Source: Styela clava (lineage: Eukaryota > Chordata > Ascidiacea > Stolidobranchia > Styelidae). From it: DNA of 64,000 nt. The notes under the pieces are model-generated. The model had not been told where the DNA came from, made no database searches, and was given only the letters and a program-made list of their open reading frames with translations. The stretch lies in NCBI RefSeq assembly GCF_964204865.1, contig NC_135257.1, forward strand, positions 7,586,151 to 7,650,150, written 5' to 3'. Below are positions 1 through 10,105 of the stretch, piece by piece. The position numbers were made by a program, and so were the translations under genes. The first letter of the stretch is position 1; each line of letters begins with the position of its first letter.

Positions 1-82
1 GCTTCGAATAATACCGCGCTGACTACCCGAAAACCTTCGGCTGGCCACATGTGACCCGCGGGCCACGGGTTGGACGACCCTG
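1..82. mobile_element. End of a hAT-like non-autonomous element, truncated by the window edge
   Basis: The segment ends in a GACCCTG terminus, the mirror of the CAGGGTC start typical of one hAT-like family, and is followed by the octamer GTCTAACC at 83-90. The interior is GC-rich (ACATGTGACCCGCGGGCC). A related sequence (CCCGTGGGCTACATGTGGCC) occurs near 27,584. The left end is outside the window, so the target duplication cannot be confirmed. Confidence 0.5.
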
Positions 83-90
83 GTCTAACC

Positions 91-289
91 CGTAGGTTCT
101 CAAAAAAGTTCCTTAAGCAAAGCCTATGGGCCCCACGCGCTATTTGTTTAATTATTAAAATCAGGTACATGAATCCCTACGTACCATTGTGTTTGCTTGT
201 TTCTATTTTTATAAATGTATAGTAGGGCTCCGTAAAAAATTGTCAACCTCTTCGCAGGCTTCATAGCACCAAAAGTTTGAGAACCCCAG
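91..289. mobile_element. Old hAT-like MITE in intron 2 of receptor copy A
   Basis: The left end carries TAGGTTCTCAAA and the right end AAGTTTGAGAACCCCAG, imperfect inverted termini of the CAGGGGTTCTCAAA hAT type. Flanking octamers GTCTAACC (83-90) and ATCTAACC (290-297) differ at one base and look like an 8-bp target duplication. A homologous insert lies in the same intron of copy B at about 7443-7642. Confidence 0.6.
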
Positions 290-346
290 ATCTAACCAAT
301 AAGGTCTTAGCGATATTCACAAATTGTAGTACATATAGTAGGCTAC

Positions 347-2068
347 CTGTCCCGACATGTTAACCAAAGATCCGACAATGATGGCTACAGAAGAGTTTGT
401 GTCTTTCTCTAGAAGTTCTACTACCTTTTCCTCGTTGTATTTTCTAATCCAAACCGTGTTTGGAATAATGGCGGTCAATAGAAGAAAACCGCTCAACATG
501 TCAGCAACTGATAAAGAAACTGTAAAAATATAATTATATGTATCATCACTAAAAGTGTTGCAGGAAATAAAATGAAATGCAATTACTATGATTTCTTTTT
601 TTTTAAAAGTTTCAACCATAATTATTTCACTCAATTCTTTGGAAATGCTAAATTTAAATTGTACAGGATATCAAAGCACGTTTTCAACTAATAGCAAAAA
701 TTTAAATAACCTATATTTTGCACTTCACACATTTTTGTGTCACTATTTCTTTCGGGTGCGAATGAAATGCCTTGTCATATAGAGACATACTATAGGTCAA
801 CTATAGGTCTCGTCGAACGGTGATTGGTCGCGTGACGCGTCACGTTTGGATTTTTGGAGTTTGAGAGTTGCGCGACACTCCACTGAAATCTCTGGACTGC
901 ACACATTCGGACGCACTAGTAAAGTCACTTTTCTGTTTTATTGCAATCTTTATATATGTTGATTTTGTTGTTGTTGTTTTGAATTGAAAATTGAATGCAC
1001 AGTCGAGAATTTCACACGTTTCAATTAGAGACTTGAAAAGGATATTACCATGAAAACGAGACATGTGTGCGAAATTTATGAGAGTGCAATTGAAGAAAAA
1101 CTTCAATTCTGTGCACACGGTAGATTATGTTGTAACTATTTGACAAATTTAAAATACTAACCTTTGATACAATCATATTGTGTTCTCATGTCAGATCTTT
1201 GCCATACAACAATGGGCAGCAGACAGTTAAGAAAAATAATTGTCAATCCAAGTACAACAACAAAAAACACAAATGCTATCATGCCACCACGTTCCTCGCA
1301 TAGTGATAAAGGCTGCGTAAAATAGTCTAGCTCGTGACACGCGATTCTATTATAGTAAACTGGGTATCCGCACAAGGAATCCACTAGAATGGTTTGGTCA
1401 TCTCTAGACTGATTGTTAACGTCGTTCGTTTGATTAGATGCTGGAGTTGTGGCTAGTATGGCCCGTGTAAACATCGGAGTTGGCCCGACGTTTAACATCT
1501 CTGTTTGGTTTTCAAATTCTTGCAGGACTGGTAAATCTAAAGTGTTGCTTATCTCCAATTGCATGGAACTTGTCACGCCTTGGGTATTTCGTTTTATTCG
1601 TCGTGTCACCACAACCGCCGGTCGTACTATATGGGGCAGACTGATTGGTTTAACAGAATTCGGGGGCACAAACTTTGTAGGCCCACTCAATTCTGGCGAT
1701 GCCGGCTTAGAGAATGTGGGTGGTACTGTAGAAGATATAACTAGTCGTCTGGTGGTAACAGGGACTCCGAGTGTCGGTTTGACAAAGAAATTTGTTGTAG
1801 TGGTGGTGGGAGTCGTTCGTTCTGTATTGTATTCAGTTTGTAGCGTTGCTGTCACAGGTGTGAATAGTATCGCGCGTTTTGTAGTGACTGGTACTTCAGT
1901 TTGGCGCACTGTTTGATTTGGCGGAAATTGTATTTTGCGTTTCCGGATTGGATCAATGCCGACATTTTTATTGATGTCCAATTGCCGGTTTCTGTCTGCG
2001 AGTTCCAGTTTTTGACAAGTGATGCATGTACACAACCCCAGTAGGATTGTGAACAATAACCCAGACAT
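347..2068 (-). CDS. Class A GPCR paralogue A with mucin-like ectodomain, 5' exons only (partial)
   Basis: Two exons of a seven-transmembrane receptor gene are in the window; the rest lies beyond the left edge. Exon 1 is 1162-2068, ending at a GT donor (GTTAGT). Exon 2 is 347-519, with a TTTTTACAG acceptor and a GTAGCC donor. I start at the ATG at 2066-2068; an in-frame TTG lies three codons upstream. Exon 1 encodes a signal peptide (MSGLLFTILLGLCTCITC), a roughly 230-residue Thr/Ser/Pro-rich stalk with several N-glycosylation sequons, a Cys-containing juxtamembrane segment (CGYPVYYNR, then ACHELDYF) and transmembrane helix 1. Exon 2 holds helix 2 (SLSVADMLSGFLLL) and the start of helix 3. Exon phases and the exon 2 length (173 nt) are identical to the complete copy B at 4785-9509, so this is a tandem paralogue. 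No ligand can be inferred. Confidence 0.82.
520..1161 (-). other. Intron 1 of receptor copy A
   Basis: This non-coding stretch aligns with intron 1 of copy B (7873-8614), for example around TTTGAGAGTTGCGCG. I see no gene in it. Copy B has about 130 extra bases (roughly 8376-8510) that copy A lacks. Confidence 0.7.
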
Positions 2069-2665
2069 TCCTTTCAAAGTATGTTAGTATATGTACGATA
2101 ATTGTTCTAAAATACATAAATCGTGGAATCGAAAAGCCATAAATATAAATATTAAAATGAAATAATCAGAGTACAATCAAGATTCCACAAATAAAGTACA
2201 TGCTATCCAAATTTTTTGTAATCACACTTCCCAGCAAGTACAACATAGCGAAAAATCAGCTATATCCTTCTTCAAAAATACCAAGACACTAATTTGTGGA
2301 TATATTCAAATTATGATAGCAATTCTAATTTTTACATAATATTGTTTGATGCATTGAAATCCTCCGACCCCATCCATCGGGCAAAAGCAATATTCCACTT
2401 TTTATACAATAAAATGCCTATAGAGCTATTTTACACTAACTTACTAACTAACTCGTAAGGCCTCATCTGCATTTAATTATACTGGTATCCTCCATCTTTT
2501 CCTTTGAATTTGGCGTTTCATCATATTATTACGTTAGTGAATTCCGGCACTTTATACACTTCCTCGTTCCTATTGTCTGTTTTACCTTATGCAGTACTAA
2601 GAATTTAAATAGCTTTTAACAACGTTCGATTACCCTAAATTGGTATATGAGAAAACTGCAAATAA
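2069..2665 (-). promoter_or_regulatory. Upstream region of receptor copy A, shared with copy B
   Basis: About 600 bp upstream of the start codon aligns clearly with 9510-10,105 upstream of copy B. Shared landmarks include CCCCATCCATCGG, TGCCTATAGAGCT, ACTGGTATCCTCCA and AACGTTCGATTACCCTA. Similarity stops near 2665 and 10,105, which I read as the upstream edge of the duplicated unit. Promoter function is inferred from position and conservation; no TATA box was assigned. Confidence 0.5.
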
Positions 2666-2990
2666 GGAAGTAGATCAGTCATCTCTCAGTGATTCCTATC
2701 AGCGGTAGAATCAAAGAGGTTGAACCAGTTCACAGAACATATTACCAAGTAAACGCTGAAATTCCTATGATGGCTTTAGATAGCTCGCAGACAGACGTCA
2801 TATTGAAAATAAAGTAGATGAATTTAGTATATATATGAGCAAACCCAACGTGCAACTCGACGTGCGTCGCTTTATATTCAGACGTCACAATGAGCAATAT
2901 TTGTATGATATTATTGCCAGTCACGTCAAAAAAAAAACGGAAATTTTCGGATTTTCGAAACAAAATAATTTGCTGCTTCTTCCCCCAACC

Positions 2991-3530
2991 CAGGGACGGG
3001 AACCCATGGCTCGCGAGCCATATATGGCTCTTTTGGTGACGGCATATGGCTCCCAGAAAACTCTATTATTCTAAGATTAAGCTTACTATTGTTACTAGAC
3101 TTCAAACTATTTTATGGCCAAATTTGGCAAAAAATTCCCAATACGTTTGACAACGCGGGCCCAGCGCATGTCTATGTTATGTAAGAGAATTACCAGACAG
3201 GCATTGTGACAAAACATGGGGATTCTGGAACATATATTGTGACATCACAAAGCGATAGAGTTTTAAAATACTACGGAGATGCCTAAACGAAAAAGGGTGA
3301 TGACTATCGTAGATTTAAACTTGGGCTGCATGTGAGCAACCGTTCAAGGCCCGCGACAACATGCAGCATCAGAAGTCACATTAAATGTATATTGACATGG
3401 AATGTGTTGACTTTTGAGTAAACGTTTCAGGCCTGATTAAGGGAAGAAATGTTATATGGCTCGCACGGAAATGCAATGGAAAATATGTATATTTTAGGGC
3501 TCTCTTGACCAAAAAGGTTCCCGACCCCTG
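2991..3530. mobile_element. Non-autonomous hAT-like element, 540 bp, with target duplication
   Basis: The element begins CAGGGACGGGAACC and ends GGTTCCCGACCCCTG, imperfect inverted termini. Flanks are CCCCAACC (2983-2990) and CCCTAACC (3531-3538), an 8-bp target duplication with one mismatch. The interior repeats the string ATGGCTC several times. No transposase coding remains. Confidence 0.8.
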
Positions 3531-4349
3531 CCCTAACCGAACCTCCATTTACTTTGTCACGGGAGCAGTCTAAAACGTTCTGCATATGCTTCAGAAGTGC
3601 AAAAATCTGAACATCACCAAATCCAGTATCAGACTCAACGGTAGAACGAAACTATTTGCACTCGGTATAGTGAATGATGATAGTTTTTCACGTCTAAATC
3701 TCAATTTGCAAACGACCATCGGAGCGTTTAGTGCTACAAGAATTGTTGTATTTACATTGACGACGTAAAGAGCTGTTTTAGATGCTCCAACAAATTCAGA
3801 TTTATATATATAGTCAAAAATGACCAGTTTTGCGATGTCTCACATGCGGTATATTTACACGAGATGACTTTGTAAGCGACAATTCGTCATTTGCAATAGT
3901 TCAATATTTGAGCTACAGCACTGGATCCCAATCCATTTCAGTAAATTCCTCTCTTTGCCTATTTTGGAACTCTTTATTCCCCCCACTGTGCATAAAAACT
4001 CTACTTTAGGTATTTGTTCAATCTTTAATGAGCATTTAGCTGGTGTTAATTAAACACAAGTCACACTTTGGCTTTTGCGTGCTTTAAACAATTTATAATC
4101 TATTCATAAATACGCATCACAATATTGCTAAATAACTAAAACAGGAAAACAGGGTAAAATTTTTTCCCAGAAAACAACGAACTTCCTCCCCGGTTGGGAA
4201 ACGTTGACCCACAGTTTAAAAAAAGAATGAAGTGAGAATAGAATCATCCTTTCTAACATGCGAGGCATTGCATAGATACATGTACGAAAAAATTCAATGC
4301 AGGACATTTAGCCGTAGGAAATTTCACCGCATGGGGAAATTTGCCGCAT
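3531..4349. other. Intergenic spacer between the receptor copies
   Basis: AT-rich DNA between the upstream region of copy A and the 3' end of copy B. Only short spurious reading frames are present. I see no gene here. Confidence 0.5.
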
Positions 4350-4551
4350 AGGAAATATCGCTGCATGAAAAATAGCCGCAAGAGCATTTTACTGTATTCA
4401 AGTATTTGTGATAAAAACAGTTAAGGTTAGGTTATGCTCCTATAAATAACGAATTTTTTTTAAATAAAAAGGTACTTCAAAAACCAAAAATCACAAATAC
4501 TTGTTTCACAGCAAAATGCTCTTGCGCCATTTTTCATGTAGCGAAATTTCC
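4350..4551. repeat. Foldback element with inverted arms of about 62 bp
   Basis: The arm at 4350-4412 is the approximate reverse complement of the arm at 4490-4551; both contain AAGAGCATTTT/AAAATGCTCTT and AAGTATTTGTGAT/ATCACAAATACTT. The loop is about 77 bp. Just outside the left arm a phrase like GGAAATTTCACCGCAT recurs in degenerate tandem copies (about 4318-4365). It looks like a foldback MITE; no target duplication was identified. Confidence 0.65.
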
Positions 4552-4784
4552 AACAGAGAAATTTTCTGCGCGAATTTTTCTAGAACCCACAGATAAATAT
4601 CGTTAGAATTCTACAGTTTTTATCATTTTTTCAACTCTACTTTGGGGAAAAGTAAATCACGCAGTGTATTCTATACGATGGCGTTGTCAGGTCTAGACGG
4701 CCGATCAATTTTGAGCCTGAACCTGTAACGATAAGCTTATAATCTTATTGCAAGGTGTTATGTAATATCATAATCTTTAGTGCA

Positions 4785-7700
4785 TCACACTTTAGAACTG
4801 CTGTTTGACGCATTGGTGGTCACTGGTGAAGTCTGCTTTTTATTCTTCAACCTGGCGCAGAATATTTTTTTAACAGCAATTCTGAATCTTTCATCCCGAA
4901 AACTGTATATTATTGGGTTGATAAACCTGAAATTATATAAATTGATCAGTACTATGTTCCAGTAACCACTGAGAACGTGATTCTCACAAAGGGTCGCGAT
5001 CTTTGCCAGATGACCTCAGTTAACAGAACCCAGGCGAAAAAACATAAAGTTCCATTGGCAAACGTTTGAAGTAAGGAAAATGTGATCGGGGGAGCACAAA
5101 TTACATTTTTGAAGTTTTAAAAAAAAAACGTTTTGTTTGTCGAGCAGCTCTGCAAAGTTAAAATTGCTTACATATTTCTAACTTATATCATGATGATAGT
5201 AATAGGAGCTATATTCGAAACGGACAGAAAACAACATCAAAAACTTTCCGGACATTGAAAGGATTCTAGATTTTAGTGAAATTACCAGTGCAGTCTTTCA
5301 ATCTTCAAAAATTGTCTCTCAGAAAACTAACGCCGGTTTATATAATCAAAACGAGAAAAAATACCAAGACAACCTAAACTTTGATTAGTTGACCGGTGAT
5401 CAATGCATAACCTGTACAAAACTACAAAAATTGCAATTTTATGATCTGGTAAAAGACATCTCCATACGACTTGATGTTAAAAATTGTTTGCTTGTGCTAA
5501 TTTGTCTTGAAGCTATCAGCGGGATCTGGGTGACGAAGATCCATCATTACTCGTTAGATGAGACGTTACACGGAGTAAACCACGAAGCAATGAGTTCTAA
5601 GATGATTGAAGTTATCACCAAGGAATTAAGATCAATTTTCGCCTTTACGAATAAGTAGGTCATGTAAATAAAAGTAATCTTACCCGTTAGCGAGACCAGC
5701 GTAGAACGAAACAGTATACGGAGTCGTGTAGTTGTCGCAGTTGAAAGTTCCCGCCACGAATAGGATGAGCACGATTCCAAAGGGCACTGAAGAAGTATAA
5801 ACGTTTTTAAAAACATATTGTATACAATTTTGTATACATTCTGTTCTGATTTGATAAACTTGATAAAAACTAAATTGATTCTACCCAATGAGTAAATATT
5901 CGTAAGTTTTTTTTAGTATATATATATTAACTATAATAATATAATGCTAATTTCTGCAACTTGTCTGTCCAAAAACGTAAATAAAGTAAGCAAGGTGATA
6001 AAATATTCAACACGTTGTAGACGAAAAAACTTACGTATTGTTACTGTGAATCCCAAAATCATTATGGTAATGGTGATGAAAACCGATACTTCAGGTCGTA
6101 GCTTATTTGGTGTTCTTAAACTGGGTTTGGTTACTGGACTGGCTGTCACACCTGTGGCTGCGCTGGTGTATCCTGAAGTAGTGTGGAACGCCCCATCGTC
6201 CCCGAATGTTTTAGCCCTGCTTGCCAATTTTTTGTACGATACAATACCGGTCATGATGCACGCCACACACTTGAAAAGATAGGAATGTTTGTTATCCAAG
6301 ACTCATAATAGAAAATATAGAATGTTACTACACAGAGTAATAGGATTACCGTCTCAGTGATCTAATCAAAACACTTTGGGAATGAAGTTTTGCAGGCAGT
6401 GCGCTTGCGGGACTTATTAATTGAGCGTGGCGGCTATACGTTATATTTTTTTTAGTTGTTGCTAGTTTTCTTGAATTTTATTACTTTCTCTTCATCTAAT
6501 TATATATATATATATATGATTTTTCCACATTGCCTTTGCTGTAACAATTTTTTCCCTTGTCTGTCGTTTGCTTTCCTTATAATTTGTATAAATTTGTGTA
6601 TTAGATTTTTGTGACGACAATTAAACGATTGACTGACTGTCTGCATAATATACGACATTTCATTCAGAATAAATCTATGGCTATATTTTCGTTATCCACA
6701 CCAGTCAAGCAATATGAAAAAATTGAGTAGTGTTGGCTTTTATATCTTGTTCCAAGTCTTACCATTATTGCATAAGGCAGAATCATTGTAATTGCAGTGT
6801 ATAATGGACCATGAATTCCGTATTCTACTTCTCCTGATTCTCCCGTTATTGTTCGCAGCGTCATCATGTGTATTAATAGGGGTGGTTGAAATTTGTATTC
6901 AAAATATTGAGAAAAAGCGGCTGCAAATACATAGTTAAATATGAAAATTAGTCAAAAAAAATTATCAAAAAGCACACGCTCACTTTAGTGATGACCTAGT
7001 ACATCAATATTCCATTATGTCTTTTATTGTCTACAAGGGTTTTTATTCCGTGTTTAGAAGTAACCAAATACTCAGGGTTTATTGAACATATATGAATATA
7101 CATATATCGCTTATAAATAACTGATATTTATTACCTGGAATAAAAGCGCATAAAAATGATGTTATCCATATCGAGCTCAGAGTGATAATAATGGTTCGAG
7201 TTTTCCGCAATAAATGCCAAAATGACCACTTGATGGCAATAAATCGTTCGATAGACAAAAACATCAGATGAAGAAGAGAGGCCTGGAAATTATTATCATT
7301 ATTATTATGATTAATATTCATTAATACATCTGTTGGAACGGTGGTTTGTTGATTTGAATCCTTGTCAGAGAAAATCATGATACGTCCATGTCGCCCCAGT
7401 TACGACGGGTTGGCTAGATTGGGAAAAGCAGAATGTCTAACGCTAACCTATAGGTTCTCAAAGGGTTCCTTAAGCAAAGCCTAGAGGGCTCCGCGAAGCT
7501 ATTCGTTTACTTATCAAAATTCAGAACATTTGTAAGTAACAATGTGTTTTTGTTTTTATTTTTATAAATGTATTGTGGGGCTCCGTAAATATTAGTCAAC
7601 CTCTTCGCGGGCTTCATAGCACCAAAAGTTTGAGAACCCCTGGTCTAATCAATAACGTATTAGCGATATTCACAAATTGTAGTGCATATTGTAGGCTACC

Positions 7701-9509
7701 TGTCCCGACATGGTCAACAAAGATCCGACAAAAATGGCTACAACAGAGTTTGTGTCTTTCTCTAGAAGCTCTATTACCCTTTCCTCGCTGTATTTTCTAA
7801 TCCAAACCGTGTTTGGAATAACGGCGGTCAATAGAAGAAAACCGCTCAACATGTCAGCAACTGATAAAGAAACTGTAAAAAAATAATTATATATATCATC
7901 ACTGAAGGTGTTGCTGGAATTAAAATGAAATATGATTACAATAAAAACAATTGCTATGATTCCTTTTTTTTTTAAATAAGTTTTAACTTATATTTATTTT
8001 ACTCAATTCCCTATTTGGATATACCTAATTTTAATTGTACAGGATATCAATGCACGTTTTCAACTAATAGCAGAAATTTAAATTACGGTATATATAGCAC
8101 TTCACATTTTTGTGTCACTATAGTTCCTTCGGGCGCTAATGAAATTTATGGTCATATAGTGACATCTAACTATATATCGTGTCGACCTGGATTTTTGTAG
8201 TTTGAGAGTTGCGCGGAACTTCACTGGAATCTCTGGACTACGCACATCTGGGCGCATGAGTTGAAACTGTTTACTGGTTTATTGCAATCTTTATATTGAT
8301 TTTATTGATGTCGTTTTTAATTACGAAATTTAATGCAAACCAAGACTTTTACACGTTTTCATCAGAGACTTGAAAATAGGGGGGAAGAGCGCACCAAGAA
8401 AGCCAATTCTCGATAAGCACGGAGTTAGGAGCAACTACGTACCGTATAGTCATAGCGGTAAATCGGGCCGTACCATAATGTATTTTAGTTAAATAGACCC
8501 TGAAGACCAGACATGTGCTCGAAATATATGAGAGCGCAATTGAAGAAAAATCTATTTTGCGAACACGGTAGATTGTATTCTATTGTAACTATTTGACAAA
8601 TTTAAGTTACTTACCTTTTATATAATCATACTGAGTTCTCATGTCAGACCTTTGCCATACAACAACAGGCAGCAGGCAGTTAAGAAGAATAATAGTCAAT
8701 CCAAGTACAATAACAAAAAACGCAAATACTATCATGCCACCTCGTTCTTCACATAGTGATAAAGGCTGCGTAAAATAGTCTAGCTCGTGACACGCGCTTC
8801 TGTTATAGTAAACTGGGTATCCGCACAAGGAATCCACTAGAATGGTTTGGTCATCCCTAGACTGATTGTTACCACCGTTCGTTTGATTAGATGCTGGAGT
8901 TGTAGCTAGTATCGGCCGCGTATACAATGAGGGTGGCGCAACGTTAGTCAGCGCTGTTCGGTTTTCAAATTCTTGTAAAAATGGTAAATCTGGAGTGTTG
9001 CTTATCTCCAATGGCATGGAACTTGTTACCTCTTGGTTATTTCGTTGTATTCGTCGTGTTACCACAATTGCCGGTCCCACAACATTGGGTAGAACGGATG
9101 GTTCAAACGGAGGACTAAACAATGTACTCGATTTTGGTGATGGCGGATTAGAGAATGTGGGTGGTATTGTGGAAGATATAACTAGTCGTCTGGAGGTAAC
9201 AGGGACTCCGAGTGTCGGTTGAACAACGAAAATTGTTGTAGTGGTGGCGGGAATAGTTCTTTTTGTACTGGATTCAGTTGGTAGCGTTGTTGCCCACGGT
9301 GTTAATAATATTGAGCGTTTTGTAGTGACTGGTACTCCAGTTTTCCCAAGTGTTGGCTCTGGAGGAAATTGTATTTTGCGTTTCCTGATTGGATCAATGC
9401 CAACATTTTTATTGATGTCGAATTGCCTGTTTCTGTCTGCTAGTTCCATTTTTTGGCAAGTAATACATGTACAAAACCCCAGTAGAATTATGATCAGTAA
9501 CCCAGACAT
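4785..9509 (-). CDS. Class A (rhodopsin-like) GPCR paralogue B with mucin-like ectodomain, complete
   Basis: Seven exons, all with GT-AG borders: 8615-9509, 7700-7872, 7135-7282, 6763-6920, 6035-6269, 5684-5786, 4785-4926. They sum to 1854 nt, 617 residues plus stop. Start is the ATG at 9507-9509. Order: signal peptide 1-18; Thr/Ser/Pro-rich, N-glycosylation-rich stalk to about 215; juxtamembrane module with cysteines (CGYPVYYNR, LSLCEERGG); helix 1 about 258-286; helix 2 with SLSVADML, Asp305; helix 3 ending SIERF (E368-R369, the DRY position); helix 4 ITLSSIWITSFLCAFIPG; helix 5 with LPYAIM; a basic third intracellular loop rich in Ser/Thr; helix 6 with ILPFG in place of CWxP; helix 7 with NPIIY at 574-578; and a 39-residue basic, Ser/Thr-rich tail. 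No cysteine is present at the extracellular end of helix 3 or in loop 2, so the usual disulfide is missing. Helix 7/8 resembles the melanocortin/adenosine-like (MECA) group. The ligand is unknown. Confidence 0.88.
6501..6517. repeat. Short (TA)n microsatellite
   Basis: An alternating TA run of about 17 bases in an intron of receptor copy B, just before a LINE-like 3' tail. Confidence 0.8.
6520..6645 (+). mobile_element. Probable 5'-truncated LINE 3' end
   Basis: The segment ends TTTTTGTGACGACAATTAAA and then CGATTGACTGACTG. The same ending, with two or three differences, is at about 13,075-13,112 (TTTTTTGTGACGTCAAATAA, then ACCATTGACTGACT). A shared 3' terminus with a TGAC-type tail is typical of a 5'-truncated non-LTR retrotransposon family. 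No coding remains; the class is inferred from the tail alone. Confidence 0.45.
7443..7642. mobile_element. Old hAT-like MITE in intron 2 of receptor copy B
   Basis: It is homologous to 91-289: TAGGTTCTCAAAG, then TTCCTTAAGCAAAGCCTA, and the right end CACCAAAAGTTTGAGAACC followed by CCTG. It sits in the same intron at the same distance from exon 2 as in copy A. Flanking octamers GTCTAACG and GTCTAATC match at 6 of 8 bases. The left boundary is less certain than the right. Confidence 0.6.
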
Positions 9510-10105
9510 CCCTTTCAATGTATGTTAGTATGTGTACGATAATTATTCTAAAATTCAAAAATCATAGAATTCGAAGAGTCATGAATATAAATAATAAAAT
9601 GAAATAATCACAACCACGATTTCCCAGATGATGTGGGCATGCTATCTAAATAATCTGTTATCACCCTTTTCAACAAGTACAATGTAGTGAAAAACCAGCT
9701 ATATATCCTTGTTTAAAAATACCAACGCATTAATTTGCAAATATATACATATTTAATTTAGGATACCAATTTTTACACAATATTGTCTGTTGTATTGGAA
9801 TTCTTCTACCCCATCCATCGGAGCAAAAGCAATATTCCACGTTTCGCTTTTATGCAATGAAATGCCTATAGAGCTGTCCTAACCGAAGGTAATAACATAC
9901 TCGTTAGGCAGCATCTGTATTTTATGATACTGGTATCCTCCAGCTTTTCCTCTGAATTTCTAGTTTCATGACCTTATTATGCGAGTGACTTCCGGTAATT
10001 ATACACTTTTCCATTTATATTGTCTGCTTTACCTCTTGAAGTACTAAGAATTTGCATAGCTTTTTACAACGTTCGATTACCCTATTTTAGTACATGAGAC
10101 AACTG
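9510..10105 (-). promoter_or_regulatory. Upstream region of receptor copy B
   Basis: Paralogous to 2069-2665 over its whole length, so it is the second copy of the receptor's upstream region. Conservation of many short blocks between otherwise diverged copies is the only evidence for regulatory content. Confidence 0.5.

Noticed and set aside
1449..1916. 155-codon plus-strand reading frame
   Set aside because: It is the antisense shadow of exon 1 of receptor copy A; the Thr-rich sense strand gives an open Val/Gly-rich antisense frame. The same holds for 8995-9222 and 9241-9528 opposite copy B.
5389..5658. 89-codon plus-strand frame
   Set aside because: It lies in intron 6 of receptor copy B, begins at a TTG, and has no recognisable family or domain.
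5944..6282. 112-codon plus-strand frame
   Set aside because: Antisense to exon 5 of receptor copy B.
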